Position numbers and translations under genes: made by a program. From Nymphaea colorata (Eukaryota > Streptophyta > Magnoliopsida > Nymphaeales > Nymphaeaceae), in NCBI RefSeq assembly GCF_008831285.2, contig NC_045150.1:13127868-13191867 (forward strand): 64,000 nucleotides of DNA, written 5' to 3'. The notes beneath the pieces were generated by a model, which saw only the letters and a program-made list of their open reading frames with translations, was not told the DNA's origin and did not search any database. Below are positions 35,525 to 45,214 of this stretch, piece after piece. The stretch's first letter is position 1, and each line of letters opens with the position of its first letter.

Positions 35525-35892
35525 ATGGAGGGGGCTACTGAAGAGAAAGGCGTCTGCTTTCATGGTTGTGGTGCCGATGGAACAGAGGGATCCTGGCAAG
35601 CTTCTCAAGGAGACGATGGACAGAAATTTGATGTTTTCTTAAGTTTTAGAGGGGCCGACACTCGCAAGGGATTCATTGGCCATCTTTATGATGCCTTGGT
35701 AACAAGGGGCATCTCTACTTTCATAGATAACGTGAATTTGGAGAAAGGTGAAAGCGTGAATAACTTTTCTGGGTATATAGAAAGGTCGAGGATGTTTGTG
35801 GCCATCATCTCTAAGGGTTAGCTGATTCCAAGTCGTGTTTGAGAGAGATTACCAAGATGGTGGAGTACAGGAGGGCGGACCGAAGGAGGCTC
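35525..35892 (+). pseudogene. TNL copy R, TIR exon, 5' part
   Basis: ATG in good context (CACAATGG). The TIR domain reads FDVFLSFRGADTRKGF, HLYDALVTRGISTFIDN, and ERSRMFVAIISKG, then hits TAG at 35,819-35,821 because one C is missing relative to the left arm (TTAGCTG versus TTACGCTG). Downstream, in the shifted frame, DSKSCLREITKMVEYRR follows, including the Glu after Cys-Leu that is catalytic in plant TIR NADases, and the left arm's TG insertion is absent here. The exon is interrupted at 35,893 by the copia element. Without that element and the missing C it would be an ordinary TIR exon. Confidence 0.9.
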
Positions 35893-36366
35893 TGTAAATC
35901 AGCCCAAATTCGAGAATACAAATGCTTCAAGAGATACACTCTTGAAGATCCCAACAACTTCAATAGATAATGCAAAGCCAAACCTCAAACTTGAGGAGAA
36001 GATACCAAATATATTAAACTCAAGAGAAGAATACACAAGAGAGGCCAAAAAGCCTTCAAAGAACAAAGGTCCCAAGTGCCCTATTTATAGAGGAAGTATA
36101 TAAGAAAGGAGGAAGAAAAGAGGAAGAGGAAGTGGCTGTTGGGGCTCCCAACAGCTACTTCCTTTCTTAATAAAAAAAGGAAAAGAAAAAGGTTTAGAAA
36201 AAGGCATGAAAAATAAAGACAAAATAAATACAAAAAGTTACAAAAAGTCCTATGCATACACACATACATTTATATATACAAATCATACATCAAACTGCTA
36301 GGAGTTTAAGATATATGATAGTAGATACAAAAACATGTATGTATACTTACATTATAAATTCTAACA
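35893..36366 (-). repeat. 3' LTR (left) of the young copia element
   Basis: 474 bp. It lacks 32 bp present in the other LTR, between two copies of CCCAACAGCTA, consistent with a slippage or recombination deletion. Confidence 0.95.
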
Positions 36367-36380
36367 CCCCCCTCAAACTT
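36367..36380 (-). other. Polypurine tract
   Basis: CCCCCCTCAAACTT on plus (AAGTTTGAGGGGGG in coding sense), directly against the 3' LTR. It primes plus-strand DNA synthesis. It overlaps the pol stop codon (TAA at 36,379-36,381). Confidence 0.9.
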
Positions 36381-37575
36381 ACGGTGTAATCACCGAAAGT
36401 TTGCCAAGAAGAAACTGGAATCTTGCGGAAGCCAGTGCTTTGGTGAAGAAATCTCCAAGTTGATATTCAGAAGGGACAAAAGATAGATCAATTGTTCGGC
36501 TAAGATATTCCTCTCTCACATAGTGACAATCCATTTCAATATGTTTTGTCCTTTCATGAAAAGTGTGATTGCTAGCAATATAGATGGCACTTTTGTTGTC
36601 GCAGCAGAGCTTGGTGGCTTCATTGAGGTCAATTCCAATGTCCTTCAATAAGCTTTTCAACCATACAATCTCCATGGTGGTGGTAGCCATTGCACGATAC
36701 TCTGCTTCAGTTGAAGATAAAGAGACTTTATGTTGTTTTTTGCATCTCCATGAAATGAGAGAGTCACCTAGAAAAACACAAAAACCGGTGGTGGAATGCC
36801 TATTATTAGGATCTCCACCCCAATCAGCATCAGTATAAGCAATCATATTCAAGTTTGATGAGGAGGATAGAAAAAGTCCCTTAGTGATAGTGTGTTTGAC
36901 ATATCGAACAATCCTCAATGCAGCTCCCATGTGTAATGAAGTGGGTCTTTGTTGAAACTGACTTATAACATGTACAGCCTGTGATATGTTAAGCCTTGTG
37001 ATGGATAAATATGTGAGAGCTCCCACCAATTGACGAAAGGGGGTGGGATTTTCTAGAATTTCTCCATCATCAATCTTCATCTTTACTCCTAAAGCTTCAG
37101 GAGTGTCCACTACCTTGTCATCAGTGATTCCTGATCTGCTTATAATGTTATTGGCAAACTTCATTTGTGAGAGCAAGTATCCTCTTCTACTATAAGCAAC
37201 TTCAATACCAAGGAAATATGTTAGTTTACCCAAATCAGTCATTTCAAATTCATTCTTAAGGAAAGTTTTTACCTGCATAATTCCGTTGGCATCATTACCT
37301 GTAATAATCATATCATCTACATATAAAAGCAACACAATTGTACCTATAGTTGTCTTTTTAACAAACATAGCTGTGTCAGAAAAACATGATTTAAAACCTT
37401 GTTTAAACATAACATTGCTAAACATATCAAACCAAGCTTTTGGAGCTTGTTTCAAACCATACAATGCCTTTCTGAGATAAAGAACTTTGCCTTTAGGTAC
37501 ATCTATCCCAGGGAGTGAGTCTATGTATACCTCCTCATTTAAGTAACCATTCAAAAAATCATTTTTGACATCCAA
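36379..37575 (-). CDS. Copia Pol, C-terminal part: reverse transcriptase and RNase H
   Basis: 398 codons from MDVKNDFLNG (inside the RT palm/finger region) to a TAA at the polypurine tract. Motifs: [13 protein letters not shown], catalytic YVDDMIITG, YFLGIEVAYS, RNase H YTDADWGGDPNNRHSTTG, SLSSTEAEYRAMA, CDNKSAIYIASN, ERTKHIEMD, GDFFTKAL. The Met is internal, not a true start. The frame joins the upstream gag-pol frame only through frameshifts between about 37,580 and 37,780. Domain order and identity are clear. Confidence 0.93.
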   Translation of the reverse strand: MDVKNDFLNGYLNEEVYIDSLPGIDVPKGKVLYLRKALYGLKQAPKAWFDMFSNVMFKQGFKSCFSDTAMFVKKTTIGTIVLLLYVDDMIITGNDANGIMQVKTFLKNEFEMTDLGKLTYFLGIEVAYSRRGYLLSQMKFANNIISRSGITDDKVVDTPEALGVKMKIDDGEILENPTPFRQLVGALTYLSITRLNISQAVHVISQFQQRPTSLHMGAALRIVRYVKHTITKGLFLSSSSNLNMIAYTDADWGGDPNNRHSTTGFCVFLGDSLISWRCKKQHKVSLSSTEAEYRAMATTTMEIVWLKSLLKDIGIDLNEATKLCCDNKSAIYIASNHTFHERTKHIEMDCHYVREEYLSRTIDLSFVPSEYQLGDFFTKALASARFQFLLGKLSVITP

Positions 37576-37594
37576 TTGATATATGGACCATTGT

Positions 37595-37804
37595 TTAATA
37601 GAAGCACAGCAATAAGAGCTCTAACAGAGTCATACGAGCGACAGGGGCAAAAGTTTCTTCGTAATCAATCCCATATTCTTGGGCATATCCTTTGGCAACA
37701 AGTCTAGCTTTATACCTTTCAATAGATCCATCACTTCTAGTTTTGATTTTGTAAACCCACCTACTATTGTCTTTTTCCCGATAGGAAGAGACACAATGTC
37801 CCAA
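37595..37804 (-). pseudogene. Copia Pol, short RT segment in a third frame
   Basis: Carries the beginning of reverse transcriptase ([42 protein letters not shown]) in a frame different from both neighbours. At least three single-base indels lie between about 37,580 and 37,780, at short runs (for example near ACTCTG and GTGCTT). In such a young element these are either fresh mutations or consensus errors. Confidence 0.85.
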
Positions 37805-40461
37805 GTTTTATTATCATCAAGGGCTTTAAGTTCATTGTTCATGGCTTCAACCCAAAGTGGGTTAGTTTTGGCTTCAACATAGGATGAAGGTTCATCAAGA
37901 GAGTGAATAGCTAATAAGCAAGCTCTATGTTTTGGAGAAAAAGACTCGTAGGAGACAAATTTTTGAGGTGGATGAATATCTCTTTCAGATCTCCTAAGAG
38001 TAGGTTGAGACTCTTGGATGTTTTGTTGAGACCTTCTCTCATAAACTATTACATCCCTTGGTGGTGGTCTATTAAAAGAAGTGCTATCAACCTCATTTAG
38101 AGCATCATCGTATGAAGAGTGCAAAACATCATCATCATCATTATCATAATCATCATCTTTTATCCATAAAAAGGAATATTCATCTTCATGCTTGGGTTTA
38201 TTTTCATTAAAGCCATTTTCTTCTTCTAAAAAAATCACATTTCTAGAAACATAGACCTTATCTTTTTCAATATCATAGCATCTATATCCTTTTTGAGTTT
38301 CGGAATAGCCAATAAAGACACATTGAATAGCCCTAGATGAAAGTTTATCATTTTTGTCATTTAAAATATAACATTTGCAACCAAAGACTTTGAATCTTTT
38401 ATAAATTGGCTCCAAATTAAAAAGTTTTTGAAAAGGTGAAATATTTTCTAAAATTTTAGAGGGCATTCTATTAATCAAGTAAATTGATGTAAGAATTGCT
38501 TCAGCCCAAAAATTTTTTGGAACATTTTTTGATATAAGGAGAGCTCTTGTTGTTTCAAGAATATGTCTATGTTTTCTTTCGGCGATTCCGTTTTGTTTGG
38601 GGGTTTTGGGACAAGACTTTTGGTGTATAACTCCCTTTTCCTTTAGGAATTCTTCGAATTCATTGGAAATGAATTCTCCTCCGGAATCACTTCTAAAAAT
38701 TTTAAGGTTTGCATCAAATTGAGTTTTGATCATGTTGTAAAAGTTTTTGAAATTCAAAAAGACTTCCGATTTGCGTTTAAGAAAGTAAACCCAAGCATAA
38801 CGAGAGTAATCATCTACAAAAATGACATAATAAAGTAAACCACCTTTAGACATAATAGGAGCGGGACCCCATACATCCGAATGCACTAATTCAAAAGGTG
38901 CTTTTGCAACAAAATTTCTATTTCCAAAAGGTAAAGCCTTAATTTTGGCTTTAATACAATCATCACATGAGATCATTTCTTTACATTTCTCTTCCAAAAA
39001 AGGGATACAAGACATTTTTCCTAAACTTGAATGTCCAAGTCTTTGATGCCAAATTTGGATGTCACTCTTCTTGACTACATTGCAAGTTGGGTTGGAAAGA
39101 TCCAAATAATCAACATAGTAGAGATCATCTTTCCTAGAACCTTCCCCAATCGTCTTCTTGGAAAGATGGTCCTGTATCAAAAAATTATTTTGTGAGAAGA
39201 CAATATCACATCCATGATTTGTTATTTGAGAAACCGACAAGAGATTTAAGTTAAGTTTGGGAATGAATCTAACTTTTGGTATTTTGAAAACTTTTGAAGC
39301 AAAATTTTGATCAATATTCCCAACACATCTGATTTCAAGAGGAGTTCCATCGGCGGTTTTAACAAAAGGGCACGATTCCTCCTTAGTGCATTCGGTAAGT
39401 AATGAACTACAAGGGGTCATATGAAAAGAAGCTCCAGAATCAAGAATCCAAGAGTACTTACTTGAAGATGTAGATGCTATCGTTGCTTCGGAAGTTGGAG
39501 AAGTCCATTTCCCTTTGAGTAGTGGTTGAAGAGCATCAATAAGCTTGTCTAGGTCAAATCGATTGCTTTCTTCATACATTGTCCCAGCCACACTTGTCTT
39601 TTTGTCAAATCTCCTCAATTTAGGACACCTAGGTTTAGTGTGTCCTTCTTCTTGACAATGGAAACATATAATCTTCTTGTTGCCATTATTCTCATAATTT
39701 CGATTAAAATGAGGAGGTCTATAAGTTCTCATATGAGCGCCGGGTCTTGAAGTAGCAAGGACACTTTCACTCTTTTCTTTACAAAAATTGAGTCTATTCT
39801 CCTCCATTTGAAGCTCGGCTATGGCTTCATTCATAGATGGCACCTTATGTCTATGAAGCAAGGAAGTTTTGACTCCATCATATTCCGGTCTAAGACCAAG
39901 AATGAATTTATAAAATTTTTCCCTTTGGATTTGTTTTTCCCTCACTCCAATGTCTCTTGGATCATACCATTCGGGTTCAAATAGGGCAAGTTCTTCCCAT
40001 AATTGCTCCATTTCTCCAACGTATTGCTTAATGGACTTATCCCCTTGTTGGAGACTTGCAATCTTCATTTGAAGATTGCACATGTAAGCCACATCTTTCA
40101 TAGTGTCGGTTTTCTTGAGGAAATCCCAAACATCATGAGCAAAATTATGTTTTGCTATTTGGCCCATAGTTGTAGTATCAACACAAGCAATAATCCAAGT
40201 GATAATCTTGTGATGTCCTATCTTCCACTCTTCCCATTTTCTCTCGTATTCACTCATGACCTTGTCTTTTTCCACTCCATCTAGTTCTTGGGCTTTACCA
40301 TCTATGGTTTTGGTTAGGACTAATTGAGGTTCACTTTTAGATCCATCAACAAGTCCCCATAAGCCTTTACTTCTAATGAAATGTTCCATAGTTTTTGCCC
40401 AAGAAACATAGTTTGATGAAGTAAGTTTAGGGAGAGGAGTAGAAGAATTTCTTTCATCCAT
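37781..40461 (-). CDS. Copia gag-protease-integrase
   Basis: The natural start is probably [11 protein letters not shown] at 40,461, not an earlier Met in the leader. Order: gag UBN2 region ([32 protein letters not shown]), one CCHC zinc knuckle ([14 protein letters not shown]), aspartic protease ([12 protein letters not shown]), pre-integrase ([21 protein letters not shown]), integrase core ([29 protein letters not shown]), [10 protein letters not shown], then an acidic linker and the beginning of RT. An open frame of this strand runs on to 37,630 but leaves the true frame at about 37,775. Gag packages the RNA, protease matures the polyprotein, and integrase inserts the cDNA. Confidence 0.93.
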
Positions 40462-40749
40462 AATGTGTACCTTGTAGAGGAGACGTTGAGGTAGTGCTAG
40501 GATGAAAAACAGCCACAAAAAAAAAGAAGCTTTTGATGTGCCAAAAACTGCTTCAATCTTCACCTCAAGGAAGCTTGATCCCGTCACAAATATCACCAAA
40601 AGAGGTCAGCAAACAAAACCCTCTTGTGTTTGAGTTAAATGACAGCCGACAATACATCGAACACTTGGAGTGCTTCACAGCTCCAAAGAAAGAGTAATAG
40701 CTGAATCTTCAAGTCTTGAAAAAAAAAACAGCACGACAAGGAGCCACAA

Positions 40750-40765
40750 CCTTGCCCTGATACCA
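40750..40765 (-). other. Primer-binding site of the young copia element
   Basis: TGGTATCAGGGCAAGG on the minus strand, adjacent to the 5' LTR. It matches initiator tRNA-Met with one change (GGGC instead of GAGC). Confidence 0.9.
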
Positions 40766-41271
40766 TGTAAATCAGCCCAAATTCGAGAATACAAATGCTT
40801 CAAGAGATACACTCTTGAAGATCCCAACAACTTCAATAGATAATGCAAAGCCAAACCTCAAACTTGAGGAGAAGATACCAAATATATTAATCTCAAGAGA
40901 AGAATACACAAGAGAGGCCAAAAAGCCTTCAAAGAACAAAGGTCCCAAGTGCCCTATTTATAGAGGAAGTATATAAGAAAGGAGGAAGAAAAGAGGAAGA
41001 GGAAGTGGCTGTTGGGGCTCCCAACAGCTAGATTTCTAGCCGTTGGGAACTCCCAACAGCTACTTCCTTTCTTAATAAAAAAAGGAAAAGAAAAAGGTTT
41101 AGAAAAAGGCATGAAAAATAAAGACAAAATAAATACAAAAAGTTACAAAAAGTCCTATGCATACACACATACATTTATATATACAAATCATACATCAAAC
41201 TGCTAGGAGTTTAAGATATATGATAGTAGATACAAAAACATGTATGTATACTTATATTATAAATTCTAACA
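40766..41271 (-). repeat. 5' LTR (right) of the young copia element
   Basis: 506 bp, TGTAAATCAGCCC...TTCTAACA on plus. It holds the full hairpin-forming segment (CCCAACAGCTAGA...TCTAGCCGTTGGG) that is missing from the other LTR. CTATTTATAG (about 40,955-40,964) is a palindromic TATA-like box. Confidence 0.95.
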
Positions 41272-41276
41272 GGCTC

Positions 41277-41455
41277 ATCATTCCTGTATTCTTCGGTGTC
41301 GAACCTTCCGTTGTTGAGAAGCAGGAAGGTCTCTTTCTGCCAGCGTTCCAGAAGCATGAAAAAAATGAGAAGCTAAAGGAAGAGATGAGCAACTGGAAAA
41401 ATGTTTTGCGTGAGGTTGGAAAGATATTGGGGTTCAACCTAAAGGATGCAAATGA
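41277..41455 (+). pseudogene. TNL copy R, TIR exon, 3' part
   Basis: Continues the TIR exon after the copia element and its duplicated target: IPVFFGVEPSVVEKQEG, LFLPAFQKHEKNEKLKEEMS, REVGKILGFNLKDANE, to a donor GA|GTATGC at 41,456. If unspliced, the frame stops at TAG after ALSQL. Confidence 0.85.
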
Positions 41456-41702
41456 GTATGCTCTCAGCCAACTCTAGTTTTTAGACTAGGTTCCATTTCC
41501 TGTTGAAATTTCTGACCCGGTGTAAACGACAATGAGCTTTGTTCATCGCCGTGCCCATCTCTCCTTGGGGTCTCTTACTCTGAACAAGGTTTAATTTTCA
41601 TTACAGCAAGAATCCAGGCCTACCCGTCTCATCTTATCATTGAGATAATATCTTTTTTTTTTTTTTTTCATTCTAGCAACTAAGAAAACTTTACAAGATC
41701 TG

Positions 41703-41743
<41 letters not shown>

Positions 41744-42350
41744 TATATATATATATATATATATATAAGAGAGGGAGAGGGAAAAATTATTTGGTTTGTT
41801 TGGCTTTCACTCTCTGTAAATAATGAAGTATATTTAAGAATTACGTCTCCTCTTATTTATAACCAATTATTAGATTGAATGTTCTAGATGTTTTTAGCAA
41901 AAATAAAATATCTGATTTTATTGATAAGTTCATAAGAGCAAGTTTTGGATTTGGTTTCAGAGTCTTGAACTAATAACCCGTCGTGCACTAAAGTAATTAC
42001 TATTGAATTTTCAGAACTTAGTTTTCAGTCACAATAAATATTTAATTTTTTGATAAATCCATAAAAAATATTTTTGCTATTTTTTTTTCACATTGCATTA
42101 AGTTGATCACCTTTGATCGCTGTGCGTAGGTGGGTTTGCGTAGAGGATTTGTCATGTAAGAAAGCATCAGAATAATTTTAATAAGCAATCCATGTGTAAA
42201 TAACGCGAGGATTGCTTTATTTTGATAAATACTCAAAATGTTGTTTATGTTCTCAACTTTTTCATAAACCTACGCAGTACTTACTCGAGCTCTCCCCTCA
42301 GTCTCGAACCCCAAACACACCCACACCAACACACACACACACACACATAT

Positions 42351-42407
<57 letters not shown>

Positions 42408-42749
42408 TAATCACGAAAAATGCAGTTTTTTCAAAAAATGCGATAAATTAATTAGCTGTATAAAACTAAAAAATGCATTTTTTTGAAAAAACGTTAAAAA
42501 CGAAAAAAACACGTTCTTTCATTTTTTTATTTTTTAATTCCAAACAGTTTTTTTATTTTTTATTTTTTATTTGTTGCAAATCTACTTATCTTTTGATGTT
42601 TGTGTTATTAGTTTTTCACTTATTTAATTTTTTCTTCATTTTTAGTTTTTTTTACATTTTTAAAAATTTATTATATTTTTATCATTTTTTTCAAGCTCGC
42701 CATGTTATACTCGAGAAAAACCTTATCAGACATTATTTATGGCTATGAC

Positions 42750-42783
<34 letters not shown>

Positions 42784-42922
42784 ATATATATATATATATA
42801 TAATAATGTTGTTCTTTCCTTTTAAAATTATTTCAATATTTAGCTTCAGTAAAATCGGACTCGTATGGATGAACTTTCTTTCACTAATTATTGGTGGCCT
42901 ATTATTTATTAATTCATTGTAG
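41456..42922 (+). other. First intron of TNL copy R
   Basis: Contains (CA)n 41,704-41,741 with (TA)n 41,743-41,767, (CA)n ending 42,347 with (TA)n 42,354-42,405, and a (TA)n cluster at 42,752-42,802. It ends with acceptor TTCATTGTAG. No other feature was seen. Confidence 0.75.
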
Positions 42923-44098
42923 GCACGAAACAGATCTTATAAAGTGCATTTTGAAAAGGATTATGGAGGAAGTGAACCCTAAATACCAGCTCATGTGCGC
43001 TATCCTACATATCTTAATTCTTGCGTAAATGAGGTGATCGAACGGTTGGATAGGAAAGTTAGAATGGTTGGGATTTGTGGGATAGGCGGCATCGGGAAGA
43101 CAACCCTTGCCAAAGCAGTCTACAACAGATTATTAAAGCAGCACAATGAGAACTGTTCCAGTTTCGAGAACTGTTCCAGCTTCGAGAAGTGCAGCTTCCT
43201 TGCAAATGTCCGCGAAGTATCAAAGCAGAAGAGTGGAATCGTTCGCTTGCAAGAGTAGCTGCTTCGTGATGTCCTTAGATTAGAAATGCAAATAAACGAC
43301 AAGGACGACAGCATCACCAAGATCAGAAATAGAATTGGAGACATGAAAGTGCTTGTAGTTCTCGACGATGTTGATCATAAAGACCAGCTCGATGCGCTGG
43401 TCGGCAGCCAGTCAGGTTGGTTCAGTGGCGAAAGCATAACCATTGTCACTTGTAGAGATGAAAGCATCTCCAAGGGACGACAGAAGGTCATCTATATGGT
43501 TCTGGAATTGGATCCTGCCCAATCGCTTAAACTTTTCAGTCAGCATGCGTTTAAGCAACCCGAGCCAAAATCAGATTGGAGAGGTGAATTGTCGAAGAAA
43601 GTTGTGTCAATTTCTGGTGGGATACCTCTGTGCCTCCATATATTTGGGAGCCTCTTCTCTGACAATAAATCCATTGAAGGATGGGAGTCGAAGCTGGAGC
43701 AATTAAAACGGGATCAAAATGAAGAAGTCCATGTTAGGTTAAAAATAAGCTATGACAGCCTTGATACTAAAAAACAGCGGATATTCTTGGACATAGCATG
43801 TTTTCTTATTGGTTGGGAGGATTGGGAGCAAGCTTACCCAGGGGAGTTGGAGAGATGGGAAGTGAGGAAAGAAAAGAAACAATACGCAATGCTCATGTGG
43901 GAAGGTTCCAGACTTTACCCAACTGATGCAATTGAAGAGTTGCAGTGTAAATTTCTAATCAGCATAAATGATGAGCATGGCACCTTTGAAATGCATGATC
44001 AAATACTAGACATGGGAAGAAATATTGTCAAGCAGGAGCCGGTGGCAACCAGGTTTTGGAAAAATAACGAAACATCGCAAATGCTTCAACGAACAAAG
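42923..44098 (+). pseudogene. TNL copy R, NB-ARC exon
   Basis: Acceptor TTGTAG|GCACGAAAC is intact here. The start reads HETDLIKCILKRIMEEV, then a frameshift (shared with the left arm) before VRYPTYLNSCVNEV. P-loop GICGIGGIGKTT, RNBS-A region with the duplicated NCSSFE, kinase-2 VLVVLDDVD, GGIPLCL, FLDIACFLIG, MHDQILDMG. A CAG-to-TAG change at 43,256-43,258 (LQE stop LLRD) is private to this arm. Downstream of it the frame is open for 284 codons. Donor AAAG|GTAAGT at 44,099. NB-ARC would act as the ATP/ADP switch that drives resistosome assembly. As assembled, only a TIR fragment could be made. Confidence 0.92.
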
Positions 44099-44314
44099 GT
44101 AAGTGTGAGCTTCTACACGAACAAAGGTAGACTCCGATAGCTGATCTCCTATTCCTTATGATAGTTTGCATAAAGCTCTAAATCTAAATTGTACCTTCTT
44201 TTGGCTGAAAGCTTTAGCAGAAATCATGCGACATCACTTGGAGTGCTTCGACGTTTTCATTTTATCAAGGAGCTCATTTTTCTTCTTTCTTTCTGGTGAT
44301 CTTTCCTACCTCAG
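44099..44314 (+). other. Intron 2 of TNL copy R
   Basis: GTAAGT...CCTACCTCAG, 216 bp. The mirrored intron is present in the left arm (4,234-4,449). Confidence 0.8.
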
Positions 44315-45214
44315 GGAACAGAGAAGGTTGAAGCCATAACTTTCCACCGTCACGACGGGCAGCATAATATTCCACCTTTGAACAAGATATCTTTTAGAAA
44401 CATGGATGAGCTGATAATACTTGATACAAGCTGCGTCAGGATGGAGGGCTCGTATCAGGATCTACCCAAATCATTGAAGTTCCTAAGGTGGTGGCAGTGT
44501 CCATTGAAATCATTGCCGATCATCGACTTCGATGTTATGAACATTGTAGTGGTCGACCTGACAGAGAGCATCATAGAGGAGTTTCTAGGTCCAAGTGTGA
44601 CTAACACGTGGTTTTTTCGTTACCTCCACCCCCAAGAGGTGAACTACTCGCGGACGTTCAGCCAATTGAAAGTGCTTATTCTCAAGAATTGCCAGAACCT
44701 CAAGAGCTCCCCTGATTTTAGGCTGATTCCAAACGCAACCAAATTGGTATTTGAAGGGTGCACCAACTTGGGTCGAGTCCACGAATCGATCGGCGATCTC
44801 CAAAGGTTGGCGCGCTTGAACTTGGGAAACTGTCGTTCTCTAAATAAAACACCTGATAGCATCTGTCGCCTAAGTTCTTTGGAGAAGCTCGTCCTGAGAG
44901 GGTGTTGGTCACTACAGGAACTACCAGAAGAGATTGGCAGGTTGACGTCTTTAAAGGTGCTCCAATTAGGCCCAGGGGATATGCAAAGACTTCCGGAGTT
45001 TGTTGGCCTGTTGACAAACCTGCAGGAGTTGGAAGCCATCCTTTGCGATTTGAAGACAATCCCAGACATTTCAAATTTGCAAGCCCTGCGACGTTTAAGT
45101 CTGAGCGGATGCTTCCAGCTGATGGATGTTCCTGGCCTTAGCAAACTGAGACGCCTATAGTCCCTATTTCTCGACGGCTGTCGAGCACTAAGGGACATGA
45201 ATGACACGATGAAG
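44315..45214 (+). pseudogene. TNL copy R, LRR exon
   Basis: Begins GTEKVEAITFHRHD after the acceptor, then NMDELIILDTS and about seven leucine-rich repeats (LKVLILKNCQNLKSSP, LARLNLGNCRSLNKTPDSIC, LEKLVLRGCWSLQELP, LKVLQLGPGDMQRLPEF, LQELEAILCDLKTIPD, LRRLSLSGCFQLMDVPG). A TAG at 45,158-45,160 lies just before the last repeat. The middle copy has a sense codon there. The exon would otherwise reach DTMK and donor GTAACT. It is the best preserved LRR exon of the three copies. Confidence 0.9.

Larger units (their letters stand above)
35893..41271 (-). mobile_element. Full-length young copia element inside the TIR exon
   Basis: 5,379 bp with TG...CA LTRs at 35,893-36,366 and 40,766-41,271 and a perfect target duplication GGCTC (35,888-35,892 and 41,272-41,276). 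LTRs differ by about two substitutions and one 32-bp length difference by eye, so insertion was recent. Primer-binding site and polypurine tract are in place. It has gag, protease, integrase, reverse transcriptase and RNase H in copia order on the minus strand, with a cluster of single-base frameshifts near the integrase/reverse transcriptase boundary. The mirrored left-arm site at about 7,128 has no insertion. Confidence 0.97.

Noticed and set aside
42473-42748. 91-codon Phe-rich ORF in the TNL intron
   Set aside because: A T-rich intron read as Phe/Leu, with no membrane-protein organisation or conservation in the left arm.
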